Below are positions 28,193-37,253 of a DNA stretch of 64,000 bases, piece by piece (positions within the stretch are counted from its first letter, which is position 1; each line of letters starts with the position of its first letter). The notes below the pieces were generated by a model. The model was not told where the DNA came from and searched no databases. It saw only the letters and a list, made by a program, of their open reading frames with translations. The DNA is from Paenibacillus nasutitermitis (GTDB taxonomy: Bacteria > Bacillota > Bacilli > Paenibacillales > Paenibacillaceae): NCBI RefSeq assembly GCF_014641075.1, contig NZ_BMHP01000001.1, positions 682,001-746,000 on the forward strand, written 5' to 3'. A program made the position numbers and the translations under genes.

Positions 28193-29120
28193 TCTGTTAA
28201 AAAACATGAAGCATCATTATCACAGAAACAATGTCGGCCGCCGTTATGTGCACAAAGCCAAGCAAATTATTATGAAGCTGCTTGTTTATATTGTGCTTCT
28301 GGAGCTTGGTTTCATCTTCCTGCTGCCTCTCCTTTATTTGGTCAGCAAATCTTCCATGTCGATGGAGGATCTGGTGGATGCCAGTGTCGTATGGCTTCCA
28401 AGCGAATTTCATTGGCAGAATTTTATAGACGGGTTTAATGGGCTGAATTTTAAGGTGACTGGGCTGAACAGTCTGATGATGTCGGTGCTCCCGGCCGTGG
28501 GCCAGGTCATTTCCTGCGCTATCGCCGGTTACGGGCTGGGGCGGTATGAATTCCCGGGCTCCCGGATCATTTTCGGAGTCGTGCTCCTGTGCCTGATCAT
28601 ACCGCCGCAAACGACCATCATCTCGCTCTATTCCTTGTTCGCGGACCTGCACTGGATCAATACGTATTGGCCGTTTATCGTGCCCTCCTTTTTTGCGCAG
28701 GGCCTCCGGGGCGCTTTGTTCATGTTGATTTTTACCCAGTTTTTCAAGGGGCTGCCCAAGGAGCTGGACGAGGCGGCAAGAATCGATGGTGCAGGGGCGA
28801 TCCGGGTTTTCTCTGCCGTGATGCTGCCGCTTGCGAAGCCGGCGATGTTCGTTGTCGCCATGTTTTCGCTGGTATGGAACTGGAATGACACGTATATGTC
28901 GCAATTTTTCGTCAATCAGCCGGATATGCGGCCGCTGCCGCTGCAGCTGATGAGCGTCAATCAGAACTATCTTCTGCAGATGGGCAATCCTGCCGGCGGA
29001 ACCCAGGCTTATCTGATGGCAGCCTGTCTGCTGGTCGTTCTGCCCCTGTTCGTCATTTATATTATCGGGCAGCGCTACCTGGTGGAAGGGGTGGAGAGGA
29101 CCGGGCTTGCCGGCGATTAG
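28170..29120 (+). CDS. ABC sugar importer permease D (cassette 1)
   Basis: 316 residues, CUT1 MalG-like, EAA loop DEAARIDGAGAIRVFSAVML. AAGGAGG upstream of ATG 28170 fixes the start inside the end of permease C, an overlap that suggests translational coupling. The N-terminus is basic and His-rich (MKHHYHRNN). The family ends with RYLVEGVERTGLAGD, as in permease D of cassette 2 (RWFVEGIERTGLVD). Confidence 0.88.
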   Translation: MKDPTGINLLKNMKHHYHRNNVGRRYVHKAKQIIMKLLVYIVLLELGFIFLLPLLYLVSKSSMSMEDLVDASVVWLPSEFHWQNFIDGFNGLNFKVTGLNSLMMSVLPAVGQVISCAIAGYGLGRYEFPGSRIIFGVVLLCLIIPPQTTIISLYSLFADLHWINTYWPFIVPSFFAQGLRGALFMLIFTQFFKGLPKELDEAARIDGAGAIRVFSAVMLPLAKPAMFVVAMFSLVWNWNDTYMSQFFVNQPDMRPLPLQLMSVNQNYLLQMGNPAGGTQAYLMAACLLVVLPLFVIYIIGQRYLVEGVERTGLAGD

Positions 29121-29395
29121 GACGCCGGACGTCAGGCCAGGGTAAGGCTGTTGAATCACGGTTCGGAACCTTGACAATAGATGGTAACCATGAAAGGCGG
29201 TGATAGATGTTAATGGCGCCGTTAACGATGGCCGCTGGCGTGTCTGGGCGTGATCGAACATGAAGCCAGGCCGCGGACGATTATATGGAAAGAATGACAG
29301 GCTGGACAGGAGCCTGGATTAGCAAGTCAACTATGTTAACCAGATTATGCGGGAGTTTGAGCGCATCATAAAAAAACATTTTTCGGAGGGGACAG
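29121..29395 (+). other. Gap without a recognisable gene
   Basis: This 275-base gap separates permease D from its presumed binding protein. Only very short open frames occur, none with a good ribosome binding site. There is an isolated TTGACA at 29171-29176 without a properly spaced -10, and no convincing terminator. The separation may allow stronger or separate expression of the abundant binding lipoprotein. Confidence 0.4.
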
Positions 29396-30778
29396 ATGAA
29401 GATGAGAAAGGGACTTCTATTCATGTTCGTTGCCATCATGGTTTTTACATTAGCGGCTTGCAGCGGCAATGGTGCTCCAACACCACCAAATACAGGTAAT
29501 AACCAGAGCAATACTCCCGATAACGCCACGCCTGCACCTGAAAATGACGGAGCGGATGACCCCGTTGTGCAAGATAAAGAACCCGTTACGCTGACAGTCG
29601 GCACTTTCGGCGATGATGCCGAAAAAGCGGCTATGAACGGCTGGTTTGATGAATATAAGAAAACCCATCCTTATGTCACGTTTAAACTGATCGCGCTGGA
29701 GGGGAACCCGGCTGCAACCGCCGTCACGATGGCAGCGGCAGGAAATATGCCGGACGTTATCTGGGTTTACGACGGCTATGTCAAAACGATGTATGAGCAG
29801 GGGCTGCTCGCTCCGCTTGATGAAGGGTTCCAGCGTCTTGGCGTGGATATGAATGATATTCCGGAGGGCATGATGAGCTACGGGCATATCGAAGGCAAGT
29901 ACTATTTTGCGCCTCGTGACCACAGTCAGTTGATGGTGGTTGTCAACAAAACGCTGCTGGAGCAGGAAGGCATCCCGATGCCGCAGAACGGCTGGAGCTG
30001 GGATGAGTTCGTTGATACCGTTAAAGCAACAACCAAGAAGGATGAATCCGGACAGACAACCCAGTTCGGGGTCAGGCTTAATCTTGCCTGGCTGCCGTCC
30101 ATTGAATCCTACGCACTTGGCCGCGGAGGCGAATATTTGAATAAAGAGACGCTGCAGGTGAGCTTCTCTGATCCCAAAGTGGTTGCGGGCTTGAAGGATG
30201 CGGCGGATCTGATCAAGGAAGGCTACGCGGATAACCCGTGGGTCACCTATCCCGAGGATTTCTGGGCAACCGGCAAAATGGCCATGGCTATTCATGTCCG
30301 TCCGGGGATCCCAACTTGGGCGAACGCAGCGAAAGCGAAAGGCTTTGAATGGGATGTCGTGTCGTTCCCGAAACTGCCAGAACGCGAAGCAATCGGATCC
30401 GGAACAAGCGGCTATGCGGCTAACGCGGCATCCAAAGTAAAGGATGAGGCCGTTGATTTTGTTGCTTCGCTGATGCTCCCTGCCGAACATAAAGCGTTCG
30501 GGGTGGCTGGCGGAACGGCTGTGCCGATCCTCAAGTCCCTTCAATCCGATGATTACTGGAGAAAAGGTATCGTGGAAGGCAAAAACACGGACGCTTTCGT
30601 ATACAATGTCGATAAAACGGTTGGGCGCGACACCGACGTGCTGCTGAAGGCTGAAGCGGGGCAGAAGGTGGAGTCCGAGATAAGCGAAGCGCTCAAAAAA
30701 TATGTCACCAATGAAACGTCATTGGAAGATGCGCTGAAGAAGGCTGACGAAGTAATTAACGGTACACAAGGCAAGTAG
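29396..30778 (+). CDS. Lipoprotein sugar-binding protein (cassette 1)
   Basis: 460 residues, family-1 extracellular solute-binding protein. The signal ends in a lipobox, LAAC, with the lipid-modified Cys at residue 22, then a Pro/Asn/Thr-rich linker (to about 60). The binding domain starts VTLTVGTFGDDAEK and contains MPDVIWVYDGYVKTMY, HSQLMVVVNKTLLEQ and GKMAMAIHVRPG. It should be tethered to the outer face of the membrane and feed permeases C and D. GGAGGGG lies a few bases before the ATG. A strong terminator follows, closing cassette 1. Confidence 0.88.
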   Translation: MKMRKGLLFMFVAIMVFTLAACSGNGAPTPPNTGNNQSNTPDNATPAPENDGADDPVVQDKEPVTLTVGTFGDDAEKAAMNGWFDEYKKTHPYVTFKLIALEGNPAATAVTMAAAGNMPDVIWVYDGYVKTMYEQGLLAPLDEGFQRLGVDMNDIPEGMMSYGHIEGKYYFAPRDHSQLMVVVNKTLLEQEGIPMPQNGWSWDEFVDTVKATTKKDESGQTTQFGVRLNLAWLPSIESYALGRGGEYLNKETLQVSFSDPKVVAGLKDAADLIKEGYADNPWVTYPEDFWATGKMAMAIHVRPGIPTWANAAKAKGFEWDVVSFPKLPEREAIGSGTSGYAANAASKVKDEAVDFVASLMLPAEHKAFGVAGGTAVPILKSLQSDDYWRKGIVEGKNTDAFVYNVDKTVGRDTDVLLKAEAGQKVESEISEALKKYVTNETSLEDALKKADEVINGTQGK

Positions 30779-30786
30779 CAAGGAGT

Positions 30787-30823
30787 GCGGAAGAGTGGAG
30801 ATTGTGCGCTCTTCCGCTTTTTT
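30787..30823 (+). terminator. Rho-independent terminator closing cassette 1
   Basis: GCGGAAGAG (30787-30795) pairs perfectly with CTCTTCCGC (30809-30817) and six T residues follow. It lies just after the stop codon of the lipoprotein gene. Confidence 0.92.
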
Positions 30824-30959
30824 ATGTGTTCATCCGATAAATATGAAAAAAAATGGTTTTGATGACATGGCGGGTAAAATCTAATCGGATTTTAGAGATG
30901 AAGATGTTCCTTAACTTTTGGTACTATTAGGAAAGGCAAGATCATAAGGAGGAATGAAG

Positions 30960-31682
30960 GTGAAGGAGCAATCTACGATCGGCATAGAACCTATGCTGCC
31001 AAGTGAAAACATTGATGAAAGCGTCGCTTTCTACAGGGCGATTGGTTTTGAAATTGTCCGCGACGAGACATTCCCATACCGGTTCGCAGAAGTTCGGGAT
31101 GGCGATCTCTGGCTCATGACGTCAAGCTATGCCCAATTCGGGGGCAAGAAGGCATTCGGTGCCTTCATCGTTAACGTGACCGAATTGGGGAAATTCCATG
31201 ATCGTTTTGCAGTTAATCTTAGGAACAACCTCGGGATTGTACCACTCAGCGGTTTACCCCGTCTTACTCGCCGCTCGCGGGATGGGAGCCAGTTTCGGGT
31301 CTTCGACCCATTCGGCAATATGCTTGTTTACATGGACAAGCAGTACGCGCCTCCTCTGTACCTTGATGCCCAAGACCGCACGGAGGAAATCCTCAATCAG
31401 GTATGGTTTCAGCGCGACATCTATGCAAATGATCGTGCGGCGGCCAAAACTCTCGATCGCGCCTTGGAAGAAACGAAGAACGATTCCGGCATTGGGTGTG
31501 CAAGACTGCTGGCAGCTCGGGCCGAGATCGCTGTCGCCATGGGTGAATTGGAGCTTGCCTCCAAGCTGGAAGACAGGGTCTCTCGCATACACCTGGAAGA
31601 CACGGAGTTCCGAAGATTCGAAGAGGAACTAAGATCATCGCAAGAACTTCGGAACTGGGCTGGACTCGAATCAGGCGTCTAA
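30960..31682 (+). CDS. VOC-family (glyoxalase/bleomycin-resistance-like) protein
   Basis: About 240 residues. The first 130 form a VOC fold: EPMLPSENIDESVAFYRAIGFE at the start and QFRVFDPFGNMLVYM at the end of the pair of beta-alpha-beta-beta-beta units. Residues 140-240 are a helical extension (ILNQVWFQRDIYANDRAAAK; ARAEIAVAMGELELASKLED) not found in the minimal family. Members bind a metal and act as lyases, dioxygenases or antibiotic-binding proteins; nothing here fixes the substrate. GTG 30960 has AGGAGG seven bases upstream, whereas ATG 30954 lies only one base after it, so I prefer the GTG. It is a single gene outside the sugar cassettes. Confidence 0.7.
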   Translation: MKEQSTIGIEPMLPSENIDESVAFYRAIGFEIVRDETFPYRFAEVRDGDLWLMTSSYAQFGGKKAFGAFIVNVTELGKFHDRFAVNLRNNLGIVPLSGLPRLTRRSRDGSQFRVFDPFGNMLVYMDKQYAPPLYLDAQDRTEEILNQVWFQRDIYANDRAAAKTLDRALEETKNDSGIGCARLLAARAEIAVAMGELELASKLEDRVSRIHLEDTEFRRFEEELRSSQELRNWAGLESGV

Positions 31683-31708
31683 TCCTTGTGGCAGACGTTT
31701 CAAGGTGA

Positions 31709-32083
31709 GCGCCGCCGCATTTGAAGCCGGGCAGCTCCATTATTAGTACCGCTTCGGTAACCGCTTATAGGGGAGCGCCGCTGCTGCTGGATTACTCCTC
31801 GACCAAAGGGAGCATCGTCTCGTTCACGCGGTCACTGTCGCTCCAACTGGTTGCCTGCGGCATCCGCGTAAATGCTGTTGCTCCCGGCCCTATCTGGACA
31901 CCGCTTCAGCCGGCCAGCTATCCGGCGGATTATATCCGCACTTTTGGCACCGATACGCCGATGAAGCGTGCCGGTCAGCCCTTCGAGCTTGCTCCAACCT
32001 ATGTCTATCTCGCTTCGGACGATTCCGGTTTTGTGACCGGACAGGTGCTGCATGTGAATGGGGGAATCATCACGGAAACCTGA
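31709..32083 (+). pseudogene. Truncated short-chain dehydrogenase/reductase remnant
   Basis: Only the C-terminal half of a classical SDR is present. It keeps the catalytic Ser/Tyr/Lys region (SIISTASVTAYRG; LDYSSTKGSIVSF, with YxxxK) and the tail FVTGQVLHVNGG. The N-terminal NAD(P)-binding half with its TGxxxGxG loop is absent: in frame, a TGA stop lies at 31706-31708, directly before APPHLKPGSS, which in full-length YdaD/GSP39-like relatives is preceded by more than 150 residues. The upstream sequence belongs to the VOC gene. No ribosome binding site fits the TTG at 31721. It is most likely the relic of a deletion. Confidence 0.72.
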
Positions 32084-32146
32084 GCATACAAATAAGGCGG
32101 AGAACAGCATGAGCGGACTTCTATCCCGTGCCGAAAGAGCAGATCA

Positions 32147-32181
32147 AACGGCTAAGACCTCTGCGGTTTTAGTCGTTTTTT
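32147..32181 (+). terminator. Rho-independent terminator after the SDR remnant
   Basis: A 13-base stem (32147-32159 with 32165-32177, two G-T wobbles) around the loop TCTGC is followed by a T-run to 32181. It would end transcription from the VOC/SDR side ahead of the PpiC-type gene. Confidence 0.85.
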
Positions 32182-32232
32182 GTTGAAAAATTCTGCAGGA
32201 ATGGGACAGTCGGCTGTGTTAGTTATTCCTGA

Positions 32233-32262
32233 TTGACTATATTTCCCATCATCGGGTATGAT
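32233..32262 (+). promoter_or_regulatory. SigA-type promoter of the PpiC-like gene
   Basis: TTGACT (32233-32238) and TATGAT (32257-32262) are separated by 18 bases, close to the vegetative consensus, and lie about 40 bases before the start codon of the foldase gene. Confidence 0.65.
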
Positions 32263-32303
32263 AGCGGCAAATAGTTGCCTTGGATAGGGACGGGGGTTGA
32301 AAA

Positions 32304-33413
32304 GTGGGGAAATCCGCAATTCGATTAAATAAAAGAAGCAGACTTCGTCTTCTCATGGTTGGAATCGGTGCCGTTATTCTGCTGGGTGCCGTTTTTTTTG
32401 TCAGGGACAGATTTGCGGAGCAGAAGGGGGATTATGGCATTGCGGCGACTGTTGACGGCGAATCTGTTTCGGTTGGCGAACTGAAGCATCAACTGCTGCT
32501 CGCACGCAGCGAGACCGTCATGTATTTCCTCCATACCTACGGAGCAGCCGAGGACGATTCATTCTGGACGAAGCGTTATGGGGACGAGGTGCCCAGACAG
32601 GTCCTTCTTCGAAAGGCGCTCGACCGGAGCGTCAGAGTTAAAGTTGAGCAGCTGGAGGCAAAGCGCAAAGGTCTGGTGGATGATATATCTTATGCCGCTT
32701 TCCGCAGCGGCCTGGTCCAGGAAAATGAGCGCAGGCAGAAGGCGGTTGAGCAGCAGCAGGCTGTATACGGACCGGTCCAATATACGGAGGATGTCTACCA
32801 CGAATATGTGAGGTCCAATATGAACCTCGCACTCAAAGCTGCGTTGATTCAAGGCGATATGCCCATCGGTGAGGATGAGCTTCGCAAGCATTACGAGACT
32901 ATGCGGGATGAGCTTTACAAGGAAGAAGGGCGGATTACAATTGAGAAAATCCGGCTTGGTTTTTTTGACGGGCAGGGAAGGATCAGTGATACCGTGAAGG
33001 AAGAAGCCGGAAAACGGATCGAAGAGGTTCGGCAAAAGCTGAGCAGGCAAATGGATTTCGGAGAATTGGCGGAAGCGTATAATGAAACCGCTTCCGAGCG
33101 GGAGACCCGCGGCAGGCAAGTTTTCGATTCCGCCTCGGGACGGCAGGATCAGCTCTATGATCTTCAGCTCAAAGAAGCCGCCATGAAGCTGGAACCCGGA
33201 CAAATCAGCGGAATCATTGAAACGGCAAGCGCTTATTTTATCATTAAATGCATAGCGAAACAAAGCGATGCCTATAAGCCGTATGAAGAGGTCAGGGAGA
33301 ATGTGAAATTAAATCTGACCAACGTCAAATTCGAGGAATGGATCAGCCGCAAGATGAAAGATGCGGTGGTCGAAACCAACAGTAAGGTGCTGGATTCCAT
33401 GAAAATATTATAA
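32304..33413 (+). CDS. PpiC/PrsA-like peptidyl-prolyl isomerase, membrane anchored
   Basis: 369 residues starting with GTG. A membrane segment (about 15-35, LLMVGIGAVILLGAVFFV) has no lipobox. Residues 45-220 resemble a SurA/PrsA N-terminal chaperone domain (VDGESVSVGELKHQLLLARS). Residues 225-330 are a parvulin-type rotamase domain: IEKIRLGFFDG, DFGELAEAYNET, LKEAAMKLEPGQISGIIETASAYFI (in two parts). Parvulins help secreted proteins fold at the membrane-wall interface. In this window of very large secreted enzymes such a foldase would be useful, but it has its own promoter and terminator, so the link is only positional. Confidence 0.78.
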   Translation: MGKSAIRLNKRSRLRLLMVGIGAVILLGAVFFVRDRFAEQKGDYGIAATVDGESVSVGELKHQLLLARSETVMYFLHTYGAAEDDSFWTKRYGDEVPRQVLLRKALDRSVRVKVEQLEAKRKGLVDDISYAAFRSGLVQENERRQKAVEQQQAVYGPVQYTEDVYHEYVRSNMNLALKAALIQGDMPIGEDELRKHYETMRDELYKEEGRITIEKIRLGFFDGQGRISDTVKEEAGKRIEEVRQKLSRQMDFGELAEAYNETASERETRGRQVFDSASGRQDQLYDLQLKEAAMKLEPGQISGIIETASAYFIIKCIAKQSDAYKPYEEVRENVKLNLTNVKFEEWISRKMKDAVVETNSKVLDSMKIL

Positions 33414-33443
33414 AGCGACACTCATTCCTGGTCGTTTAGGGAC

Positions 33444-33466
33444 AAGGAGGGGCCTGACCCCTCCTT
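33444..33466. terminator. Bidirectional hairpin between convergent genes
   Basis: AAGGAGGGG (33444-33452) pairs perfectly with CCCCTCCTT (33458-33466) around CCTGA. It sits between the ends of the PpiC-like gene and the YesN-type gene. T-runs are weak on both sides, so efficiency is uncertain. Confidence 0.65.
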
Positions 33467-33473
33467 GCAGGGT

Positions 33474-35111
33474 TTATGATTCATGTAATCTTTCACGATA
33501 CTCTTGCGGGGTGTGGCCGAACTGCTTTTTGAACATCTTAATGAAATGCTGGGTCTGGTTGTAGCCCAGTTCGCTTGCAATATCATAGATTTTGAGCGGC
33601 TTGCTGCGCAGTAATGTGACAGCTTTCTCCATACGGACTCGGAGCACATAATCACTCAAGCTCTCGCCTGACTCGGATTTGTAGACACGGGAGAGATAGG
33701 ACGGATGGAGGTATACATGGTTGGCGATGGTCTGGATGGACACGTCCTTGCTGAGGTTTTTCCCGATAAAATCATGGACCTGCCTGATAATGGCCGCATG
33801 CGAATGGCGGCGTTCCTGATCGACCAGGTTCGATAACCGCTCCAGAATGCGGAAGGTCCAATCGCGCAGCTGCTTAACGGTCTTGAAGGGCAGTCCGCCC
33901 GTCAGCTTCTCATATTCGTCCCCGATCAGCTCGGATAAGCGTTTGCGGTTCTTGTGGACGATATAGGTGAGCATTCCGCAAATCTCCAGGTACGCTTCCA
34001 GAATATGTTCCTCGGAATGGGACCAGTCCTTAAGCAGTTCGTCAAAGATACGGTTCAGTTTATCATAGAGCTCCTTCTTATGCCCGGTCTCGATAATCTG
34101 CTTCAGGGTCGGAGGTTCATAGAGACTTGAGAAGATGGCAATATTTTGGTCGGGAACCGAATCGGACAATGTCATGAAGAACTCTCTCTCATCCCCAATA
34201 CGCTGGCGGAATGCAAACAGGCAGTTCTGATAGCAGCCATGGAGCTCCCCGGGAAAAGGAAACCATTCGCTGACAAGGATCGAAATGCGTCCCTTCAATA
34301 CATTTTTCACATAATGCTGTAGCTGTGCCGCAAACTGCTCCAGCAGCACCTGCAGCTCCCCAAACGGCTCTTCAGCTGTCACTTTGATCCGTTCGTCTTC
34401 GGGAATAATTAGAAAAACCAGATATCCATAGGTATCCCGGCAGCTCCATAACCTGAAATCATGCTCGGAGATTTCCTCCGCGATATTCGTGATCGAATAT
34501 TCAAACAGATAACCGGCATTGTAATCCGGATAATCATCCTCCAGCCGGATCATGGCCAAAGCGACCGGCTGCTCCATATTGATCGGGATGGCGAATGTTT
34601 CGAGTTGTTCCTGCAGCTGTTTGATGCTCTGTTTATGACCCAGAAGCAAATCGTTCAATAAATTCTGCTTCAGAATGGGCAGATTCTGCTGCAGGGTCTG
34701 CAATGCCCGCTGATTGGAAACAATCTCCAGCCATTCTTCCCTGGCTTTCTCCAGAATGCGCTGGATGGAATGGATCAACTCGTCATTGTTAATGGGCTTC
34801 AGTAGATAATCATCCACTTCCTGGAGCAGCGCTTCTTTGGCGTATTCAAAATCCGAATACCCTGATAGCAGGATGCATTTGGCTTTTTTCCAGCTGCGGC
34901 GGATGTTCTCAATCAATTCCAGCCCAGACATGCCGGGCATGCGGATATCGGTAATGACCAGATCGATGGGATGGGACTGCATCAATTCCAACGCTTCATA
35001 AGCGGAATACGCCTTATGTACGTGGCCGATGCCGAGCGTCTCCCAGGGAATGGTCTTGGCCATGCTGTCAACGAGATGCGTATGGTCGTCTACAAGCATT
35101 ACCTGATACAT
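33474..35111 (-). CDS. YesN-type AraC-family response regulator
   Basis: 545 residues. The N-terminal receiver (1-120) has the acidic pair D8/D9, the phospho-acceptor D55 in VITDIRMPGMSGLEL and K at LLKPIN. A long middle region (about 130-430) of unknown structure follows. The C-terminal 105 residues are two AraC helix-turn-helix motifs (KDVSIQTIANHVYLHPSYLS; KIYDIASELGYNQTQHFIKM). It is 16 bases downstream of the YesM-type kinase on the same strand. Such pairs in Paenibacillus control adjacent sugar importers; the divergent lipoprotein/ATPase/cassette 2 transcript is the likely target. Confidence 0.9.
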   Translation of the reverse strand: MYQVMLVDDHTHLVDSMAKTIPWETLGIGHVHKAYSAYEALELMQSHPIDLVITDIRMPGMSGLELIENIRRSWKKAKCILLSGYSDFEYAKEALLQEVDDYLLKPINNDELIHSIQRILEKAREEWLEIVSNQRALQTLQQNLPILKQNLLNDLLLGHKQSIKQLQEQLETFAIPINMEQPVALAMIRLEDDYPDYNAGYLFEYSITNIAEEISEHDFRLWSCRDTYGYLVFLIIPEDERIKVTAEEPFGELQVLLEQFAAQLQHYVKNVLKGRISILVSEWFPFPGELHGCYQNCLFAFRQRIGDEREFFMTLSDSVPDQNIAIFSSLYEPPTLKQIIETGHKKELYDKLNRIFDELLKDWSHSEEHILEAYLEICGMLTYIVHKNRKRLSELIGDEYEKLTGGLPFKTVKQLRDWTFRILERLSNLVDQERRHSHAAIIRQVHDFIGKNLSKDVSIQTIANHVYLHPSYLSRVYKSESGESLSDYVLRVRMEKAVTLLRSKPLKIYDIASELGYNQTQHFIKMFKKQFGHTPQEYRERLHES

Positions 35112-35127
35112 TGTCGCTCCTCCTGTC

Positions 35128-36828
35128 TTATTCTAATGTCTCCCAGCGGAGAGTGACGCATAAACCGCCATATTGGGAAGGAGTCAGAAGGATTCCGGCT
35201 TCCGGACCGAATTTGGTCTTCAGGCGCTGATGCACATTCCACTGCCCGCAGCCCACGTCATCGCTAAGGGGCAGCTCAAGCTTGTTCTCCAGCTCCTCCA
35301 GAAGTTCGGGTGTTATGGCGCTGCCGCTGTTTTCAACGGTAATACGGACCGCTTTTCCCTCCTGGACTCCCGTAATGAACAGTTCGCCCCAGCCAAGCTC
35401 GGGCTCAATGCCATGGATAATCGCATTCTCCACGATAGGCTGCAGAAGAAGCCGGGGAATGGGAATATCGAGCATAGCATCCGGAATATCGATCTGGTAA
35501 TCGAAGCGCTGCATTTGCAGGCTCTGGATGGTCAAATAATGGGTGACCAGCTCCAACTCCTCGCGGAGGGTAGTTTCCTGATTTTCCACACGCGTTGTAT
35601 AACGGTAATATTTGCTTAAATTAAGCGTCATCGCAATAACGGCTTCCTTCTCATCCAGCTCGGTCATGCTTTTCACAAAAGCAAGACTGTTGTAAAGAAA
35701 ATGAGGATTGATCTGGGATTGCAGCTGCTTTAGCGTGGCTTCACGCGAACGGATTTTCTCGGCGTAGACATTCTCGATCAGCTGTTCGATCTGCTCGCCC
35801 ATCTGATTGAAGCGGTTGAAAATAAAGCCGAATTCGTTGCCGGGCGTATTCTCCAGACGCGTGGAGAAGCTTCCCATTCCCATTTTTTTGACCCCCTGCA
35901 GCAGCTGGTAGATGGGAATTTGCACATTTTTATAAAGCAGCAGAGCGAAGGCGATGCTCATCAGAAGCAGCAAACCGATGGAGGAATAAAACAAGAGCGA
36001 GCTTTTTGTAATCGGTTTCAAAACCTTTTCAAGAGGCACATAATCAATCAGAAACCAATTTAGCTTATCCGACTTCACATAATTGACCATATAGTTTTGT
36101 CCATGGAGGCTAATATAGGCCGTATCGCTGTCTCCAAGCTTGCTGTCCTTCAGATAACCAACCAGCTCCCCGACCAGCGGCTGGTCAGCTGTCCGGTTCA
36201 CGATCGGCTGAAACCCTTCGTGGAAGAGAAAGGGGTCATTCTTTCCTTTCATCTTGATCTGGTCCAGCATCGTCAGAATGTTGTCAATGGTGAAGCTGAC
36301 CTCGACGATCAGCTGGGAGCCCGGATAAACGGTATGCTTGACGAATTGCTTGACAAGCTCTCCGTTCTGCTCAATCTGGCGGTATTTCCAGACGAGGGAA
36401 AGCGAGTCCGGCGAGAACATGGTGGAATAGTCGATCTGGTTGAGTGTGGTAACACCGGTTCCGGCGGTGGGGGAATAAACGGTGAACTGATTGGTCCAGT
36501 TGCTGGAGGCTCCGAGCAGCTTAAGCTTCTCCATTAAATCCTGTTTGACCTTCACCTTCTCGTATTTGCTTTGGATTTCGTCAAAATGCGTTAATTCTTC
36601 GATGACTTGGTAACCCCCAATGGTGTTGGCGGCCACAGACAGCTGCTCGAAAGTCATTTCCGCCTGACTGAGGAAGAAAGAGAGCTGCCTGAGATTGGAT
36701 TCTTTCATTTCCTTGCGCACGACGTCAACGCTTACTTGATTGGAATAGGTATACAACGCGAATACCGGAAGAATCAGCAGAATGAGAATGACAATAAACT
36801 TCCGGAAAATCGTCATCTTGAACGGCAT
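35128..36828 (-). CDS. YesM-type sensor histidine kinase
   Basis: About 566 residues. Two membrane segments (about 8-28 and 275-300) enclose an extracellular sensor region. A HAMP-like linker (VQIPIYQLLQGVKKMGMG) leads to the LytS/YesM-type kinase domain with the phospho-acceptor His in QINPHFLYNSL (about residue 375), the N box LLLQPIVENAIIHGI and a degenerate ATP lid. The extracellular domain probably senses a saccharide directly or through a binding lipoprotein. ATG at 36828 is preferred because GGAGG lies eight bases upstream of it; further in-frame ATG codons lie at 36843 and 36849. The gene is divergent from the lipoprotein at 37254. Confidence 0.9.
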   Translation of the reverse strand: MPFKMTIFRKFIVILILLILPVFALYTYSNQVSVDVVRKEMKESNLRQLSFFLSQAEMTFEQLSVAANTIGGYQVIEELTHFDEIQSKYEKVKVKQDLMEKLKLLGASSNWTNQFTVYSPTAGTGVTTLNQIDYSTMFSPDSLSLVWKYRQIEQNGELVKQFVKHTVYPGSQLIVEVSFTIDNILTMLDQIKMKGKNDPFLFHEGFQPIVNRTADQPLVGELVGYLKDSKLGDSDTAYISLHGQNYMVNYVKSDKLNWFLIDYVPLEKVLKPITKSSLLFYSSIGLLLLMSIAFALLLYKNVQIPIYQLLQGVKKMGMGSFSTRLENTPGNEFGFIFNRFNQMGEQIEQLIENVYAEKIRSREATLKQLQSQINPHFLYNSLAFVKSMTELDEKEAVIAMTLNLSKYYRYTTRVENQETTLREELELVTHYLTIQSLQMQRFDYQIDIPDAMLDIPIPRLLLQPIVENAIIHGIEPELGWGELFITGVQEGKAVRITVENSGSAITPELLEELENKLELPLSDDVGCGQWNVHQRLKTKFGPEAGILLTPSQYGGLCVTLRWETLE

Positions 36829-36892
36829 GCGCTTATCCTCCATTCCCATGTGCGATCCATACCTTCAGAAACCCGGTGATTATTCATACTGC

Positions 36893-37062
36893 GCATGCGG
36901 AAACGTCTTCCGATCGCTGTTGTACCCCTGAATTTTTGAATTTGGATATCTTTGGGGCAAAGCGGTTCACTATTTGAATTATGAAACACTTTGCACCCCT
37001 ATGGGTTAAATTCGGGGTACAAAGGCGAACGCTTACGCTTCTCCAGATCGTTTTCCGCCTGC
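36893..37062 (+). repeat. Structured intergenic repeat element, copy A
   Basis: The left border (GCATGCGGAAACGTCTTCCG, continuing ATCGCTGTTGTA) and the right border (TACAAAGGCGAACGCTT, then CTTCTCCAGA) are shared with copy B at 52508-52630. TTGTACCCCTGAATTT (36920-36935) pairs with AAATTCGGGGTACAA (37008-37022) with one bulged T. A second internal stem, GGGGCAAAG (36954-36962) with CTTTGCACCCC (36989-36999), has one bulged base. GCGGAAA near the left edge can pair with TTTCCGC near 37052-37058. It lies between the divergent yesM-type gene and the lipoprotein gene. Confidence 0.75.
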
Positions 37063-37086
37063 TCCGCCTATTGTTTCACCGACTCT

Positions 37087-37132
37087 TTGGGCCGTGCTGC
37101 ACTCTTTCATTATACAATTTATCCATAGGAGG
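37087..37132 (+). promoter_or_regulatory. Possible promoter and strong SD ahead of the cassette 2 transcript
   Basis: TTGGGC (37087-37092) and TATACA (37111-37116) are 18 bases apart and could be a weak SigA-type promoter. AGGAGG (37127-37132) then precedes a GTG at 37139 that opens a ten-codon frame ending at TAA (37166-37168). The mini-frame could be a leader peptide or chance. From the kinase start to the lipoprotein ATG (36829-37253) no other gene is visible. Confidence 0.35.
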
Positions 37133-37253
37133 AAAAGAGTGGGTAAACGAGAATCAATCATAAAGTAATGAAAACAGCATGAATGTATTCAAAACGACAT
37201 GTAACTGGCGCCTCCATGCCATTATGATAAATACAAGAGGGGATCTGGTACTT

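Noticed and set aside
29121..29395. Small gene or riboswitch between permease D and the lipoprotein
   Set aside because: Only frames under about 20 codons and no convincing structured aptamer were found; the TTGACA lacks a matching -10.
29450..30544. Minus-strand open frame of 364 codons
   Set aside because: Antisense to the cassette 1 binding lipoprotein, which has a clear lipobox and family signature.
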